A stretch of 17,359 bases of DNA. Source: Pseudomonadota bacterium. Its GTDB lineage: Bacteria; Desulfobacterota; Desulfobacteria; Desulfobacterales; Desulfobacteraceae. Position 1 is the first letter of the stretch, and each line of letters begins with the position of its first letter. This document shows positions 7,101-13,843 of the stretch, one piece after another. Location: the NCBI GenBank assembly GCA_018816605.1, contig JAHIVS010000654.1, positions 1-17,359 on the forward strand, given 5' to 3'. The notes under the pieces are model-generated. The model was not told the origin of the DNA. It worked only from the letters and a program-made list of their open reading frames with translations, and did not search any database. The translations under genes were made by a program, and so were the position numbers.

Positions 7101-7804
7101 TAGATATTGATAAAGAGAGACACGAGTTGTCCGTCCACCTCAGCCGGAACCCGTCCCAGGAAGAGCTGGTCATGTATTTGAACCATCCGGCCGATGCATT
7201 GGCGACCATCCACTATCGTCAGAAATTTGCCAACCCCAACCTTCTCCCCATTGATGTCTGGTTCGAAGGTCTGGAAATCGGTCAGGAATTCAATTTTAAC
7301 GATACCAATGGGAAACCCCACCAGATGATTCTTCTGGATATATCCAAACCCGATGACCAGGGAACATGCCTTGTCCGGTATACCTGTGATGCCGAGTCTT
7401 TTGTCTACCCTGTGACCCTGGACAAGACGTCCAAAAAGAAATCAACCGCAGACGTGATGGCAGATAGACACAATACATTTCACATTGCATCCCCCAGCAA
7501 CGGGGATTTATGGATTGTGTATGTGATGCCGGGAGATATCGTTAAAAAAGGGGAAGAACTGTTTAACATCACCATAATGAAACAGGAAAGGGCCATTTTA
7601 TCTCCCATTGACGGCATGGTCAAACGGGTGGTCAAAGAAGCCAATTATAAAGAAGACAAAAAAATGATTCCGGTTCGGGAAGGAGAACTGATCATTGAGC
7701 TGGGTCCCATACCCACCATCTGCCCCGGGTGTGAAAAACCGGTTTCCGGAAACAATTCCAGTTTTTGTCCCTGGTGTGGAAAACCGATGGCGAACAACAT
7801 GTAA
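4106..7804 (+). CDS. Pyruvate-carboxylase-like one-chain biotin carboxylase with divergent CT site and zinc ribbon
   Basis: This 1232-residue multidomain enzyme probably carboxylates pyruvate or a related 2-oxoacid. The biotin carboxylase part (about 10-450) has the ATP loop K169-AEGGGGGRG, ERDCTIQRNHQK (237-248) and EVNTRLQVEH (301-310). The carboxyltransferase part (about 540-850) keeps the metal ligand D548, the Lys carbamylated in pyruvate carboxylase (K722 in LKDMAG), metal histidines H752 and H754, and the pyruvate-binding Arg (R618). By ungapped motif comparison several usual residues differ: T550 for His in RDxHQ, H587 for Asp in TFDVAM, C755 for Asp in HTHDTAG, and S853 for the catalytic Thr of GGQYTNL. 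The biotinyl domain is at about 1130-1200, with K1159 in IMKQ instead of the usual MKM. A C-terminal zinc ribbon follows (C1206-x2-C1209 and C1221-x2-C1224), which is unusual for the family. The start is set by AAGGAAG 5 nt upstream. Typical pyruvate carboxylases have about 1150 residues. Confidence 0.85.
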   Translation: MEEKTFEQVAEIIKGKRILVANRGITARRIVRSIREVLNGIPVVTTTDVDKTAPFTSSAQELLLLGENTRAYLDIDRIISLAKARNIAAIHPGWGFASEDASFPHKCKQAGIIFIGPEPEPMRLLGNKVAVRALAISQGVPVVPGSEGAVSLSEARTIAKQLGFPVMLKAEGGGGGRGIYEIFEEDQLESAFDKASALAHAAFGNPRLYVEKLLTSIRHLEIQVVADQYGNVFAFDERDCTIQRNHQKLVEITPSPWPGMTPELREKLKSYARKLVKKVGYHSLATVEFLVDGSGTPYLIEVNTRLQVEHGITECRYGIDLVEEQIAIAFGARLRFDETRTIPFNHAMQVRINCEDPQNNFKPNAGKITQYISPGGPGVRLDSCISSGYEFPPQYDSAAALLVAYGRSWPKVLGIMNRSLKEYIVGGLKTTIPFHRQIINHERFKSGNCDTNFISTAPELLQYKDNELQSLRLSRLVAEISARGYNPFVKLGAYRGREDKRLGPFNPSLPEIAKNQVPGFYPRNDRQALLDFIRDSNQVHFTDTTARDITQSNSGNRFRLAEDAIIGPYLDECGFFSLENGGGAHFHVAMLANMTYPFNEAREWNRFAPKTPKQILVRSTNLLGYKPQPKNLMQLTREMICEDYDIVRCFDFLNHIENMEPFAQVVLNSTGNIFEPAISLSWAKGFDVAHYLGVVDEILAMVKRVGGLTQKQAEKSVILGLKDMAGVCPPRFIKQLVGDIRKKYPELVIHYHRHCTDGLFVPAVGAAALAGANIVDTAIGEAVRWYGQGDVLSTAAYLEEELGLNINLNREMIHTTGFVLKQIMPYYDHYTAPYFKGVDHGVVSHAMPGGATSSSQEGALKQGYISLLPYMLRFLAGTRKIIRYHDVTPGSQITWNTAFLAVTAAFKRGGENEVHHLLHILENVADVPEAALSEMLKQERLVLYRESNDSFKQLIKGGFGRLPLGFPPDWVYESAFGSDYRQVIELRTENSPLGTLEPIDIDKERHELSVHLSRNPSQEELVMYLNHPADALATIHYRQKFANPNLLPIDVWFEGLEIGQEFNFNDTNGKPHQMILLDISKPDDQGTCLVRYTCDAESFVYPVTLDKTSKKKSTADVMADRHNTFHIASPSNGDLWIVYVMPGDIVKKGEELFNITIMKQERAILSPIDGMVKRVVKEANYKEDKKMIPVREGELIIELGPIPTICPGCEKPVSGNNSSFCPWCGKPMANNM

Positions 7805-7829
7805 TTTTGTTTGGCATACCCTTTGCGGT

Positions 7830-8639
7830 TCAGCCATTCACGGTGATGACAATTTCAGCTTTCAGGTCCTCCTGTTGCCCGGGCGAAGGAAGAAAACAAA
7901 GATGGTCTTTTTTCTTAAACCCCAGCTTGGGCAACAGCTTGATCCGGTAATCACACGAAGTTGCATCCTTGGATGAATTCCGGATAAAGCAAAGGCCGAA
8001 GGATCCTTTGAGAAAGGTTCCCCACTGGGCAAGCACATCTTTGGTTAATACATATTCCAGGCCTTGATTTCCGTTATCGGTTAAAAACCGGAACAACCGG
8101 AACATGTTCTTAAATCGGTTTTCATATTTTGCGGCTTCCTTTCTGTCTGCCTCCCCGGTCAGCAGGCCCATGGCTTTGGACAATATGGGAACCGGACTGA
8201 CACCGCCGATAATGGATCCTGCCAGGCTCAGATAATTTGTCGACTCATCTTTCATTGTGTTCAGCGGCATGAACCCGTTGAAATCAGCTGAAGCCACAAT
8301 GCATTCACAGTCCTGATCAAGGGGCTGTATTAAAACTTGAACACAGAGACTCCTTTCATCCCTTAATTGGGCCACCCAGTCAAAGACGGCGGCTTCTGCC
8401 GACGGTGTGGAAACGCCAAACTGCCAGTCAAACCGGTGAATGATCCGCTCCTTATCTTCCAGGCTTTCACTGAATTTTCCAACCGGAGAGGCCATGAGGG
8501 ACGCATATACATTCAAATAGCGTTTCTGGTCATCATAGAGGTGGGTATCTTGCCCTGTCAGCCTTGTTATCCTTCGTTTATCATTGTCTATATCCGATAC
8601 TTCCAGCTCGCAAAAGATTTTATCTATTTTTATTTCCAT
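7830..8639 (-). CDS. Hypothetical protein, 269 residues, unrecognised
   Basis: The ORF is convincing, with GGAGG 4 nt before the ATG at 8639. I recognise no family. The N-terminal half is acidic and soluble-looking, with Trp-containing segments (FDWQFG near 72, FDWVAQL near 87). A Gly-rich hydrophobic stretch (about 139-162, LAGSIIGGVSPVPI and on) may be a buried helix or membrane-associated hairpin. The C-terminal part is basic and ends in a beta-like segment. There is no signal peptide. It converges with the carboxylase gene with only 25 nt between their stop codons and no terminator visible there. The palindromic element lies just upstream, so it may have its own promoter inside or beyond that element. 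Confidence 0.7.
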   Translation of the reverse strand: MEIKIDKIFCELEVSDIDNDKRRITRLTGQDTHLYDDQKRYLNVYASLMASPVGKFSESLEDKERIIHRFDWQFGVSTPSAEAAVFDWVAQLRDERSLCVQVLIQPLDQDCECIVASADFNGFMPLNTMKDESTNYLSLAGSIIGGVSPVPILSKAMGLLTGEADRKEAAKYENRFKNMFRLFRFLTDNGNQGLEYVLTKDVLAQWGTFLKGSFGLCFIRNSSKDATSCDYRIKLLPKLGFKKKDHLCFLPSPGQQEDLKAEIVITVNG

Positions 8640-8662
8640 GTGACCTCCTTTGCTTTTAGAAT

Positions 8663-8670
8663 ATCCCTAA
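8663..8670. repeat. Left 8-bp target-site duplication of the MITE-like element
   Basis: ATCCCTAA here is identical to 8813-8820 and directly abuts the left inverted repeat of the element. Confidence 0.7.
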
Positions 8671-8812
8671 CCCAACTTTCGGACGTCGTCTTTGCAGGAG
8701 CGGGTCAGGCTTTTTTTATTGTGCTTTTTATCACTATTTCAGTTTTAGACTGAACAAACTGCAATAAAGAAAGCCTGACCCCATGTTAAATTGGCCAACC
8801 CCGAAAGTTGAG
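8671..8812. mobile_element. MITE-like 142-bp palindromic element with 8-bp target duplication
   Basis: The ends are 12-bp inverted repeats: CCCAACTTTCGG (8671-8682) and the complement of CCGAAAGTTGAG (8801-8812), 11 of 12 matching. A second pair of arms (8702-8721 and 8762-8781, beginning GGGTCAGGCTTT on either strand) lies inside them. The spacer between outer and inner arms is exactly 19 nt on both sides although its sequence is unrelated. A small hairpin, TTCAGT/ACTGAA (8738-8743 and 8749-8754), is near the centre. The element is flanked by perfect direct repeats ATCCCTAA (8663-8670 and 8813-8820). It encodes no protein. It looks like a non-autonomous transposable element or a REP/BIME-like unit; I cannot name the parent family. 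Confidence 0.75.
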
Positions 8813-8820
8813 ATCCCTAA
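8813..8820. repeat. Right 8-bp target-site duplication, overlapping a stop codon
   Basis: ATCCCTAA, identical to 8663-8670. Its CTA (8817-8819) is the TAG stop codon of the enoyl-CoA hydratase gene on the minus strand, so the insertion went in at the very end of that gene without changing the protein. Confidence 0.7.
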
Positions 8821-9617
8821 AATTCGGGCGCCCTTTTCTCCATAAATGCGGTGACACCCTGCAGACACTCTCCCGACACAATGAGTCGGGCCGCAGTTTC
8901 AGCTTCCAGCTCAAGTGCTTTTTCCAAGGGCAGTCCCGGGGTTTGCCGAATCACCGCCAATGCATGGCGGACAGCCCTGGGCCCGTTTTGGGCGATCTGT
9001 TCTGCCAGATCCGTTGCTTCACTGACAGATTGTCCCTGTTCGCTGACGCGGTTGACCAGACCTATTTTCAAAGCCTCGCCAGCACCTACCCTGCGAGCGG
9101 TCAGTATAAGGTCTGAAGCTGCGCCCGTTCCGACAAGCCTGGTTAAATACACGCCGCCTCCCCAATCGGGCATCAACCCCAGCCGCACTTCTGAAAAACA
9201 CAGGAATGCCGCTTTGTCCATCACCCGCAGATCGCACCTTGTCGCAAGCTCCATGCCGCCGCCATAGGCCAATCCGTTGATAGCGGCAATTATGGGAACC
9301 GGAAGGGAAACAAAATTGTCCACTGCGTTCCGAATACGGCTGACCAGTCTTCCGGCCAATGCCAGATCCTTGCTGTCCAACACTTCTAAAAATTGTGTCA
9401 CCAAAGGGTTTTCAGGATTCACATCAAAGCCTGTGCAAAAGGCAGCGTCTCCTGCGCCGGTGATGACAATGGCCCGGGGAAGATTTTGTCTCAATTCTTC
9501 GGTAACACTTTCCAGGCCCCGGAACATGGATTCATCGAACGCGTTTTTTTTGCCTGGGCGGTTCAGGGTCACCAGGGCAATCTTGTTTTTTCTTTCCACT
9601 TGAATGTTGCCTATCAT
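8817..9617 (-). CDS. Enoyl-CoA hydratase/isomerase (crotonase) family protein
   Basis: This 266-residue protein has the crotonase pattern. The first oxyanion-hole segment is FCTGFDV (60-66), with Thr where Ala is usual. The second is AINGLAYGGGMELATRCDL (112-130). Glu123 and Glu143 (SEVRLGLMP) align with the two catalytic Glu residues of mitochondrial enoyl-CoA hydratase, so hydration of a 2-enoyl-CoA is plausible. Crotonases vary widely in substrate and reaction, and no beta-oxidation partner is nearby to narrow it. The C-terminus (GVTAFMEKRAPEF) is typical of the family. The ATG at 9617 follows GGAGG 7 nt upstream. The stop codon lies within the target duplication of the palindromic element. 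Confidence 0.88.
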   Translation of the reverse strand: MIGNIQVERKNKIALVTLNRPGKKNAFDESMFRGLESVTEELRQNLPRAIVITGAGDAAFCTGFDVNPENPLVTQFLEVLDSKDLALAGRLVSRIRNAVDNFVSLPVPIIAAINGLAYGGGMELATRCDLRVMDKAAFLCFSEVRLGLMPDWGGGVYLTRLVGTGAASDLILTARRVGAGEALKIGLVNRVSEQGQSVSEATDLAEQIAQNGPRAVRHALAVIRQTPGLPLEKALELEAETAARLIVSGECLQGVTAFMEKRAPEF

Positions 9618-10148
9618 CCTATATCCTCCCTATATCTTTTGGCAATCTCATCTTCATCCGCTATCAAAAGTATAAAGGATTGGCAAATACTATTCTCAAT
9701 CGTGAAGAAAGACCAGGCACCCGGAGGGGGGACAGGGGCAACCCACATTTAATTTACAGTTCCCGGCCATGATCCCTGCAACCCGGATATTTCACGAATC
9801 GAATTTGCTTCAGATGCAAGTTGCAGAACGCGCACCTGTAATCATTTAAGATTCGTTGCAGGAATCTTTGATTTTTGAGATTCGAAAAAACTATATTTTT
9901 GGTTTGAATAATTTTAAATGAATGTTGACTAACAGGGAGAGTCTGGGGTAAATTTCCACTCGGGAAATGGGACTTGCTTTGGAGGTAGTCTTCACTTGAA
10001 ACCCTTGCTTTGATCTCCCAAATTAGAAATCAAGGGCTATGTCACCGATAACAAAAGTAGCCGACGCCGCTTTCATATTGCTTGGGGAGTCCATAAACAT
10101 TTTTATAGCTGCGTCTTTAACGTTTATAGTATTACTCCCTGTAACCCC
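9618..10148. other. 530-nt region without an intact gene
   Basis: This AT-rich stretch separates the hydratase gene from the hsd operon. It contains several small inverted repeats: AAGATTC/GAATCTT around GTTGCAG near 9848-9868, CCCTTG (10002-10007) with CAAGGG (10031-10036), and ATTTCC/GGAAAT near 9953-9968. None is followed by a clear T-run that would make it the hsdR terminator. On the minus strand the part nearest hsdR holds an open frame without a start (10023-10148). The rest shows nothing I can name. The region may be a boundary scar of the restriction island. Confidence 0.4.
10023..10148 (-). pseudogene. Possible C-terminal gene remnant after hsdR
   Basis: Directly after the hsdR TAA and in the same frame, 41 codons stay open to a TAA at 10023-10025. 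They read GVTGSNTINVKDAAIKMF and then a tail ending VIGDIALDF. The composition is protein-like, with amphipathic alternation and few rare residues. No start codon with a ribosome-binding site precedes it; the first ATG lies 17 codons in. I do not recognise the sequence. It may be the end of a broken gene or simply chance. Confidence 0.25.
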
Positions 10149-13100
10149 TTAAACTGTCGTTTCTTTAACTTGGCTGTACACGGCTTTTACCAGATAGGTT
10201 GCCGCAACATTTCTGAAAGATTCATCATTCATAAGCCTGATAAAAATCTCTTCGTTCCCGTCCATGCGTTCAACAAACAGGTTTTCCAACTGCTTGTTGA
10301 AAACAGGTTCGAAATTCTCAAGGCTGTTTGCCATAACTGCTTGTCGCAGTTTTTCATTGGCAACGGCAGTTTCTCGCACCTGATCAAAAAACAGCTGGTC
10401 AGCAGGAGTAAACTCAGTCCCAAAACGCTCGTTCAGTTTGTCAACCAGAGTAGAAAGCTGCACATCATCTTCTGCCTGCCCGGTCCCCACCTCTGTAGGG
10501 CCGTAAACAGCCTCGGCTTCACCGACCATTAAATCAATTTTCCCTTCACTGATTTTCTGCAATCGGTAATATTTCAACTCAACGTCATCATCAATATGTA
10601 CAGTGCGCGTATCCGTTGTTCGAGGCAGCTTGGTAATTAGAAAACGCACATAGGAGTAGAGCTTTTCATGATCAGAGTCTTGATACGGTATGATTTGCGA
10701 AACAAAGCTGTACAGATTCCGAAAGCTGACCAATTGGCCTTTGAACAGGTTCTGATCTTCTTCACTTAAATCTGCAAATCGTTTCACCGCCACATCCAAC
10801 ATCGCGTTAAGTTTTTTATGCTCACCGCCTGTTGGATTCAGACGATTACGGAACCAGATTTCACACCAGCTGTTTACCTCGTCATTGGTAAATACTTTCC
10901 AGTTAATCAGGGTATGGGCTAACGTGTTCAGCTGCTGTGGATCTGTATCGTCTCCTTTATCGGTCACTTCATAATATGGTTTGAAGGCAAGGAATATATC
11001 TTCCGGTTCATTCACAAAATCCAGCACAAAGGTATCTGTTTTTCCTCGAATTGTACGGTTTAGGCGTGACAGGGTCTGCACTGCCTGAATTCCGGAAAGC
11101 GTCTTGTCAACATACATGGTATGCAAAAGCGGTTGATCAAAGCCTGTTTGATATTTTTCAGCAACAAGCAGAACCTGGTACTCTTCCGTATTGAATTTTT
11201 CCGGTAGTTCCGATTCTTTAATACCGTTGTTCATACCGACTTCAGTAAATTTCTTGTCGGCAAATTCTTTCAGTGTGATTTCACCTGAAAAAGCCACCAA
11301 AGACTTAACGTCGGTGTAACCCTTGCGCTTGATATATTTATCAAACCCAAGCTTGTAACGGACCGCGTGCTCACGTGAACTTGTGACCACCATGGCTTTT
11401 GCCCGCCCGCCGATTTTATGGCGGGTGTGCGTTCTGAAGTGTTCAACAATAACTTCAACCTTCTGGGCAATCTCATAATCATGAAACTGAACAAAACGGG
11501 CCAGTGCCCGGGCCGCTTTACGACGCGGAACTTCCGGGTCTTCCTCTGCTTTTTGAATCAGCTTATAGTAGCGTTTGTAGCAGGTATAATGTTCAAGAAC
11601 ATCATGAATAAATCCTTCTTCGATCGCCTGTCGCATGCTGTATAGATGAAACGGCGCCTTGCCGTCGGCTCCCGGCTCATTGAACACGCAAAGCGTTTTA
11701 AATTTCGGCGTTGCGGTAAAGGCAAAGAAACTCAAGTTTGGCTGTTTGGGACGCTTTAGCTGCTCCCGGAGAAGATTTTTTTTAGCCGCTTCACTCAAGG
11801 TTTCATCTTCCATATCCAGGAGTTGTTCGGCGATTGCCGATTCAATGCCGTCTTTGTTCAGAATTTTTCTCAGCTCCATGGCTGTTTCACCGCTCTGTGA
11901 GCTGTGGGCTTCATCCACGATCACGGCAAACCGTTTTCCTTCAGTGGCTATCTCGATCGATCTCCCTTTCGACTCAAGGGTTTTTATGGCCTGTGAGATA
12001 AAAGGAAACTTCTGGATGGTGGAAATGATAATCGGGACGCCATCGGCCAGGGCCCTGGCCAGCTGCTGGGTGTTTTCATCGATTTTTTGAACCACCCCAA
12101 GCTTATGTTCAAACTGAAAAATCGTATCCTGCAGCTGCTGATCCAGTACCCGGCGATCTGTAATGACCACCACCGAATGGAAAATCTTTTCATTGTCCGC
12201 ATCATGCAGGCTGGACAACCGGTGCGCCAGCCAGCCGATAGAGTTTGATTTTCCCGATCCGGCCGAGTGCTGAATCAGATAATTATGACCGGAACCATTC
12301 GCCTTTGCATGATCGGTCAGTTTTCTTACGGCAGCAAGCTGATGATAACGTGGGAATATCATCTTTTCTTTTCGAATGCGCTTAATCCCTTTATGGGTTA
12401 CCACGCTCTTTTCTTCGACGTCCAGATGGATAAACCGGGCCAGAATATCCATGAGACTGTCACGGGTCAACACCTGCCGCCAGAGATAAGAGGTGCGCAC
12501 ATCCCCATAGGCCAGCGGATTTCCGGCACCTTGATTCTCCCCAAGATTGAAGGGCAGGAAAAATGTATCTTTCCCTTCCAGTTTTGTTGTCATATAGACA
12601 AGCTCTGTATCGACGGCAAAGTGAACCAGACAGCGTTCTTTGAACGCAAACAGCGGATCTTTAGGGTCCCGCTCAAAGCGATATTGATACTTGGCGTTTT
12701 CTACTGTCCAGCGTGTGGCGGACATGGGATTTTTCAATTCCAGCGTTGCCACCGGCAAACCGTTTACCGCCAGAACAATATCCGGGATGGCACAGGTCTT
12801 TGTTTTGACCTGTCTTACAATCGTCAACCGGTTCTGACCAAAACGCTGGGCAGCTGCCGGATCCAGTCCGGTATTGGGAGAAAAAAAGGCCAAACGCACC
12901 GTCTTGCCAACGCACTTGAAGCCTTCACGCAATATCGATAGAGCCCCTTTGGCATGCAGCTCTTTGGTCAGACTGTCGATGAGCATTGTGGACGCTTTAG
13001 CCGCATCCAGCTGGGTGATGCGCTCCCAGAATTTGGGCTGGGTCTGCTTTATAAAGCCAATTATATCATCAGGAAATAACGCCCGTTCCGGGTCATATCC

Positions 13101-13181
13101 TTTGGCATCGCCTTTATGATACCCACCGCTGGTGATCAGCATGTGCTCAATAGCATTTTCAAAATCAATTTCTTTATGCAT
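10149..13181 (-). CDS. hsdR: Type I restriction enzyme R subunit (HsdR)
   Basis: This is the motor and nuclease subunit of a type I restriction-modification complex. It translocates DNA with ATP and cuts unmethylated DNA far from the recognition site. Numbering here counts from an ATG at 13211. The nuclease domain has PD144 and E158-L-K160 (PD-(D/E)xK). Walker A is SAGSGKS with K321. The DEAH box is D433-E434-A435-H436. FAFTATPK is helicase motif III, and QTLSRLNRT is motif VI. The length of about 1010 residues is normal. The ATG at 13181 is preferred because GGAG lies 6 nt upstream. The ten extra codons from 13211 (MTLKTLTENS) are encoded by 9-bp repeats. That upstream ATG does have AAGGA 5 nt before it, so both starts are possible. 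It is the last gene of the operon. Confidence 0.95.
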   Translation of the reverse strand: MHKEIDFENAIEHMLITSGGYHKGDAKGYDPERALFPDDIIGFIKQTQPKFWERITQLDAAKASTMLIDSLTKELHAKGALSILREGFKCVGKTVRLAFFSPNTGLDPAAAQRFGQNRLTIVRQVKTKTCAIPDIVLAVNGLPVATLELKNPMSATRWTVENAKYQYRFERDPKDPLFAFKERCLVHFAVDTELVYMTTKLEGKDTFFLPFNLGENQGAGNPLAYGDVRTSYLWRQVLTRDSLMDILARFIHLDVEEKSVVTHKGIKRIRKEKMIFPRYHQLAAVRKLTDHAKANGSGHNYLIQHSAGSGKSNSIGWLAHRLSSLHDADNEKIFHSVVVITDRRVLDQQLQDTIFQFEHKLGVVQKIDENTQQLARALADGVPIIISTIQKFPFISQAIKTLESKGRSIEIATEGKRFAVIVDEAHSSQSGETAMELRKILNKDGIESAIAEQLLDMEDETLSEAAKKNLLREQLKRPKQPNLSFFAFTATPKFKTLCVFNEPGADGKAPFHLYSMRQAIEEGFIHDVLEHYTCYKRYYKLIQKAEEDPEVPRRKAARALARFVQFHDYEIAQKVEVIVEHFRTHTRHKIGGRAKAMVVTSSREHAVRYKLGFDKYIKRKGYTDVKSLVAFSGEITLKEFADKKFTEVGMNNGIKESELPEKFNTEEYQVLLVAEKYQTGFDQPLLHTMYVDKTLSGIQAVQTLSRLNRTIRGKTDTFVLDFVNEPEDIFLAFKPYYEVTDKGDDTDPQQLNTLAHTLINWKVFTNDEVNSWCEIWFRNRLNPTGGEHKKLNAMLDVAVKRFADLSEEDQNLFKGQLVSFRNLYSFVSQIIPYQDSDHEKLYSYVRFLITKLPRTTDTRTVHIDDDVELKYYRLQKISEGKIDLMVGEAEAVYGPTEVGTGQAEDDVQLSTLVDKLNERFGTEFTPADQLFFDQVRETAVANEKLRQAVMANSLENFEPVFNKQLENLFVERMDGNEEIFIRLMNDESFRNVAATYLVKAVYSQVKETTV

Positions 13182-13189
13182 GGAGTTCT

Positions 13190-13235
13190 CCGTTAGGGTC
13201 TTTAAAGTCATTAACGTCCTTAAGGTCTATTCTTT
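13190..13235 (-). repeat. Degenerate 9-bp tandem repeats upstream of hsdR
   Basis: Read on the minus strand, four consecutive 9-mers follow the pattern GACNTTAAN: GACCTTAAG, GACGTTAAT, GACTTTAAA and GACCCTAAC, then the hsdR ribosome-binding site. They overlap the last codons of the four-helix-bundle gene. A similar array lies upstream of that gene (13793-13832). Confidence 0.55.
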
Positions 13236-13777
13236 TTTCGAGCCGCTATTCTCATGCGCGTCATTTTCTCGTGCATGCCGCCATCTTTCAGAAAGGCCGC
13301 TTCAAGTGCCTTCAGTTGTTTAAAAAGCAGATAATCCGTCTGCTTGATCAGCACAATCGCCATATTGGCAATGGTCTCCGGCGGACGGGTTTTGACCATC
13401 TCCATGAAAAAGGCCGTGTCATTATGCTCACGCCCCAGCTGGCGCATGGCGTTCAGCTCCTTGGAATTTTCCTCCCACTGCCGATGCTCCCGTGTCCGCA
13501 GATAATCTTCATAATCGATCAACAGTTCCTGAAGACTGGCCTTGGCCACACTCACCAGCTTGATCTCCATCTCGCTGGAGGTGGCCGAAGCGGCAGACCC
13601 CTCCACAATATTCTGCTTGCCCGACCGCGCCGCCTGCACCATCTGATCAATGGTGCGATCCCCGCGCCGCAGATAGTTTTTGCAGAAATAAAAGGTCATA
13701 TCGTAAATGGCTTCCGCCTTCTGATAACTGATCAGCTTCCGGTAGTTGCCTTTTCTGGGGATGAGCTCGTCTGTCAT
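13220..13777 (-). CDS. Four-helix-bundle suffix-domain protein in the hsd operon
   Basis: This 185-residue protein belongs to the four-helix-bundle family related to 23S rRNA intervening-sequence proteins and to Avd of diversity-generating retroelements. The core has AEAIYDMTFYFCKNYL (22-37), RTIDQMVQAARSGKQNIVEG (41-60) and an ASLQELLIDYEDYLRTR segment. The C-terminal end FLKDGGMHEKMTRMR is the suffix element seen in a subfamily that often lies among restriction-modification genes. Its function is not established; basic family members bind nucleic acid. It lies between hsdS and hsdR. The ATG at 13777 follows AGAGAGG 7 nt upstream. Arrays of a 9-bp repeat lie just before it and just after it, which suggests that this gene plus its repeats entered as a unit. 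Confidence 0.85.
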   Translation of the reverse strand: MTDELIPRKGNYRKLISYQKAEAIYDMTFYFCKNYLRRGDRTIDQMVQAARSGKQNIVEGSAASATSSEMEIKLVSVAKASLQELLIDYEDYLRTREHRQWEENSKELNAMRQLGREHNDTAFFMEMVKTRPPETIANMAIVLIKQTDYLLFKQLKALEAAFLKDGGMHEKMTRMRIAARKKNRP

Positions 13778-13792
13778 GAGAAAGCCTCTCTG

Positions 13793-13832
13793 TTAAGGTC
13801 GCTAATGACTTTAAAGTCTTTAATGTTTTCCC
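13793..13832 (-). repeat. Degenerate 9-bp tandem repeats upstream of the four-helix-bundle gene
   Basis: On the minus strand the array reads ACATTAAAG, ACTTTAAAG, TCATTAGCG, ACCTTAACA and then AGAGAGG, the ribosome-binding site. It resembles the array before hsdR (13190-13235) in direct orientation. Because each unit holds TTAA, the two arrays also match as inverted repeats: 22 of 24 positions agree between CTTTAAAGTCATTA-type segments. Confidence 0.55.
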
Positions 13833-13843
13833 GCCTTGCCTCA

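Noticed and set aside
9706..9740. ACCAGGCACC and GGGGGGACAGGGG motif resembling REP or RAYT-associated repeat ends
   Set aside because: Only one arm is visible with no inverted partner, and no transposase gene lies nearby; too weak to list as a repeat.
9848..9868. AAGATTC/GAATCTT hairpin as the hsdR terminator
   Set aside because: On the minus strand no T-run follows the stem, and it lies nearly 300 nt after the hsdR stop.
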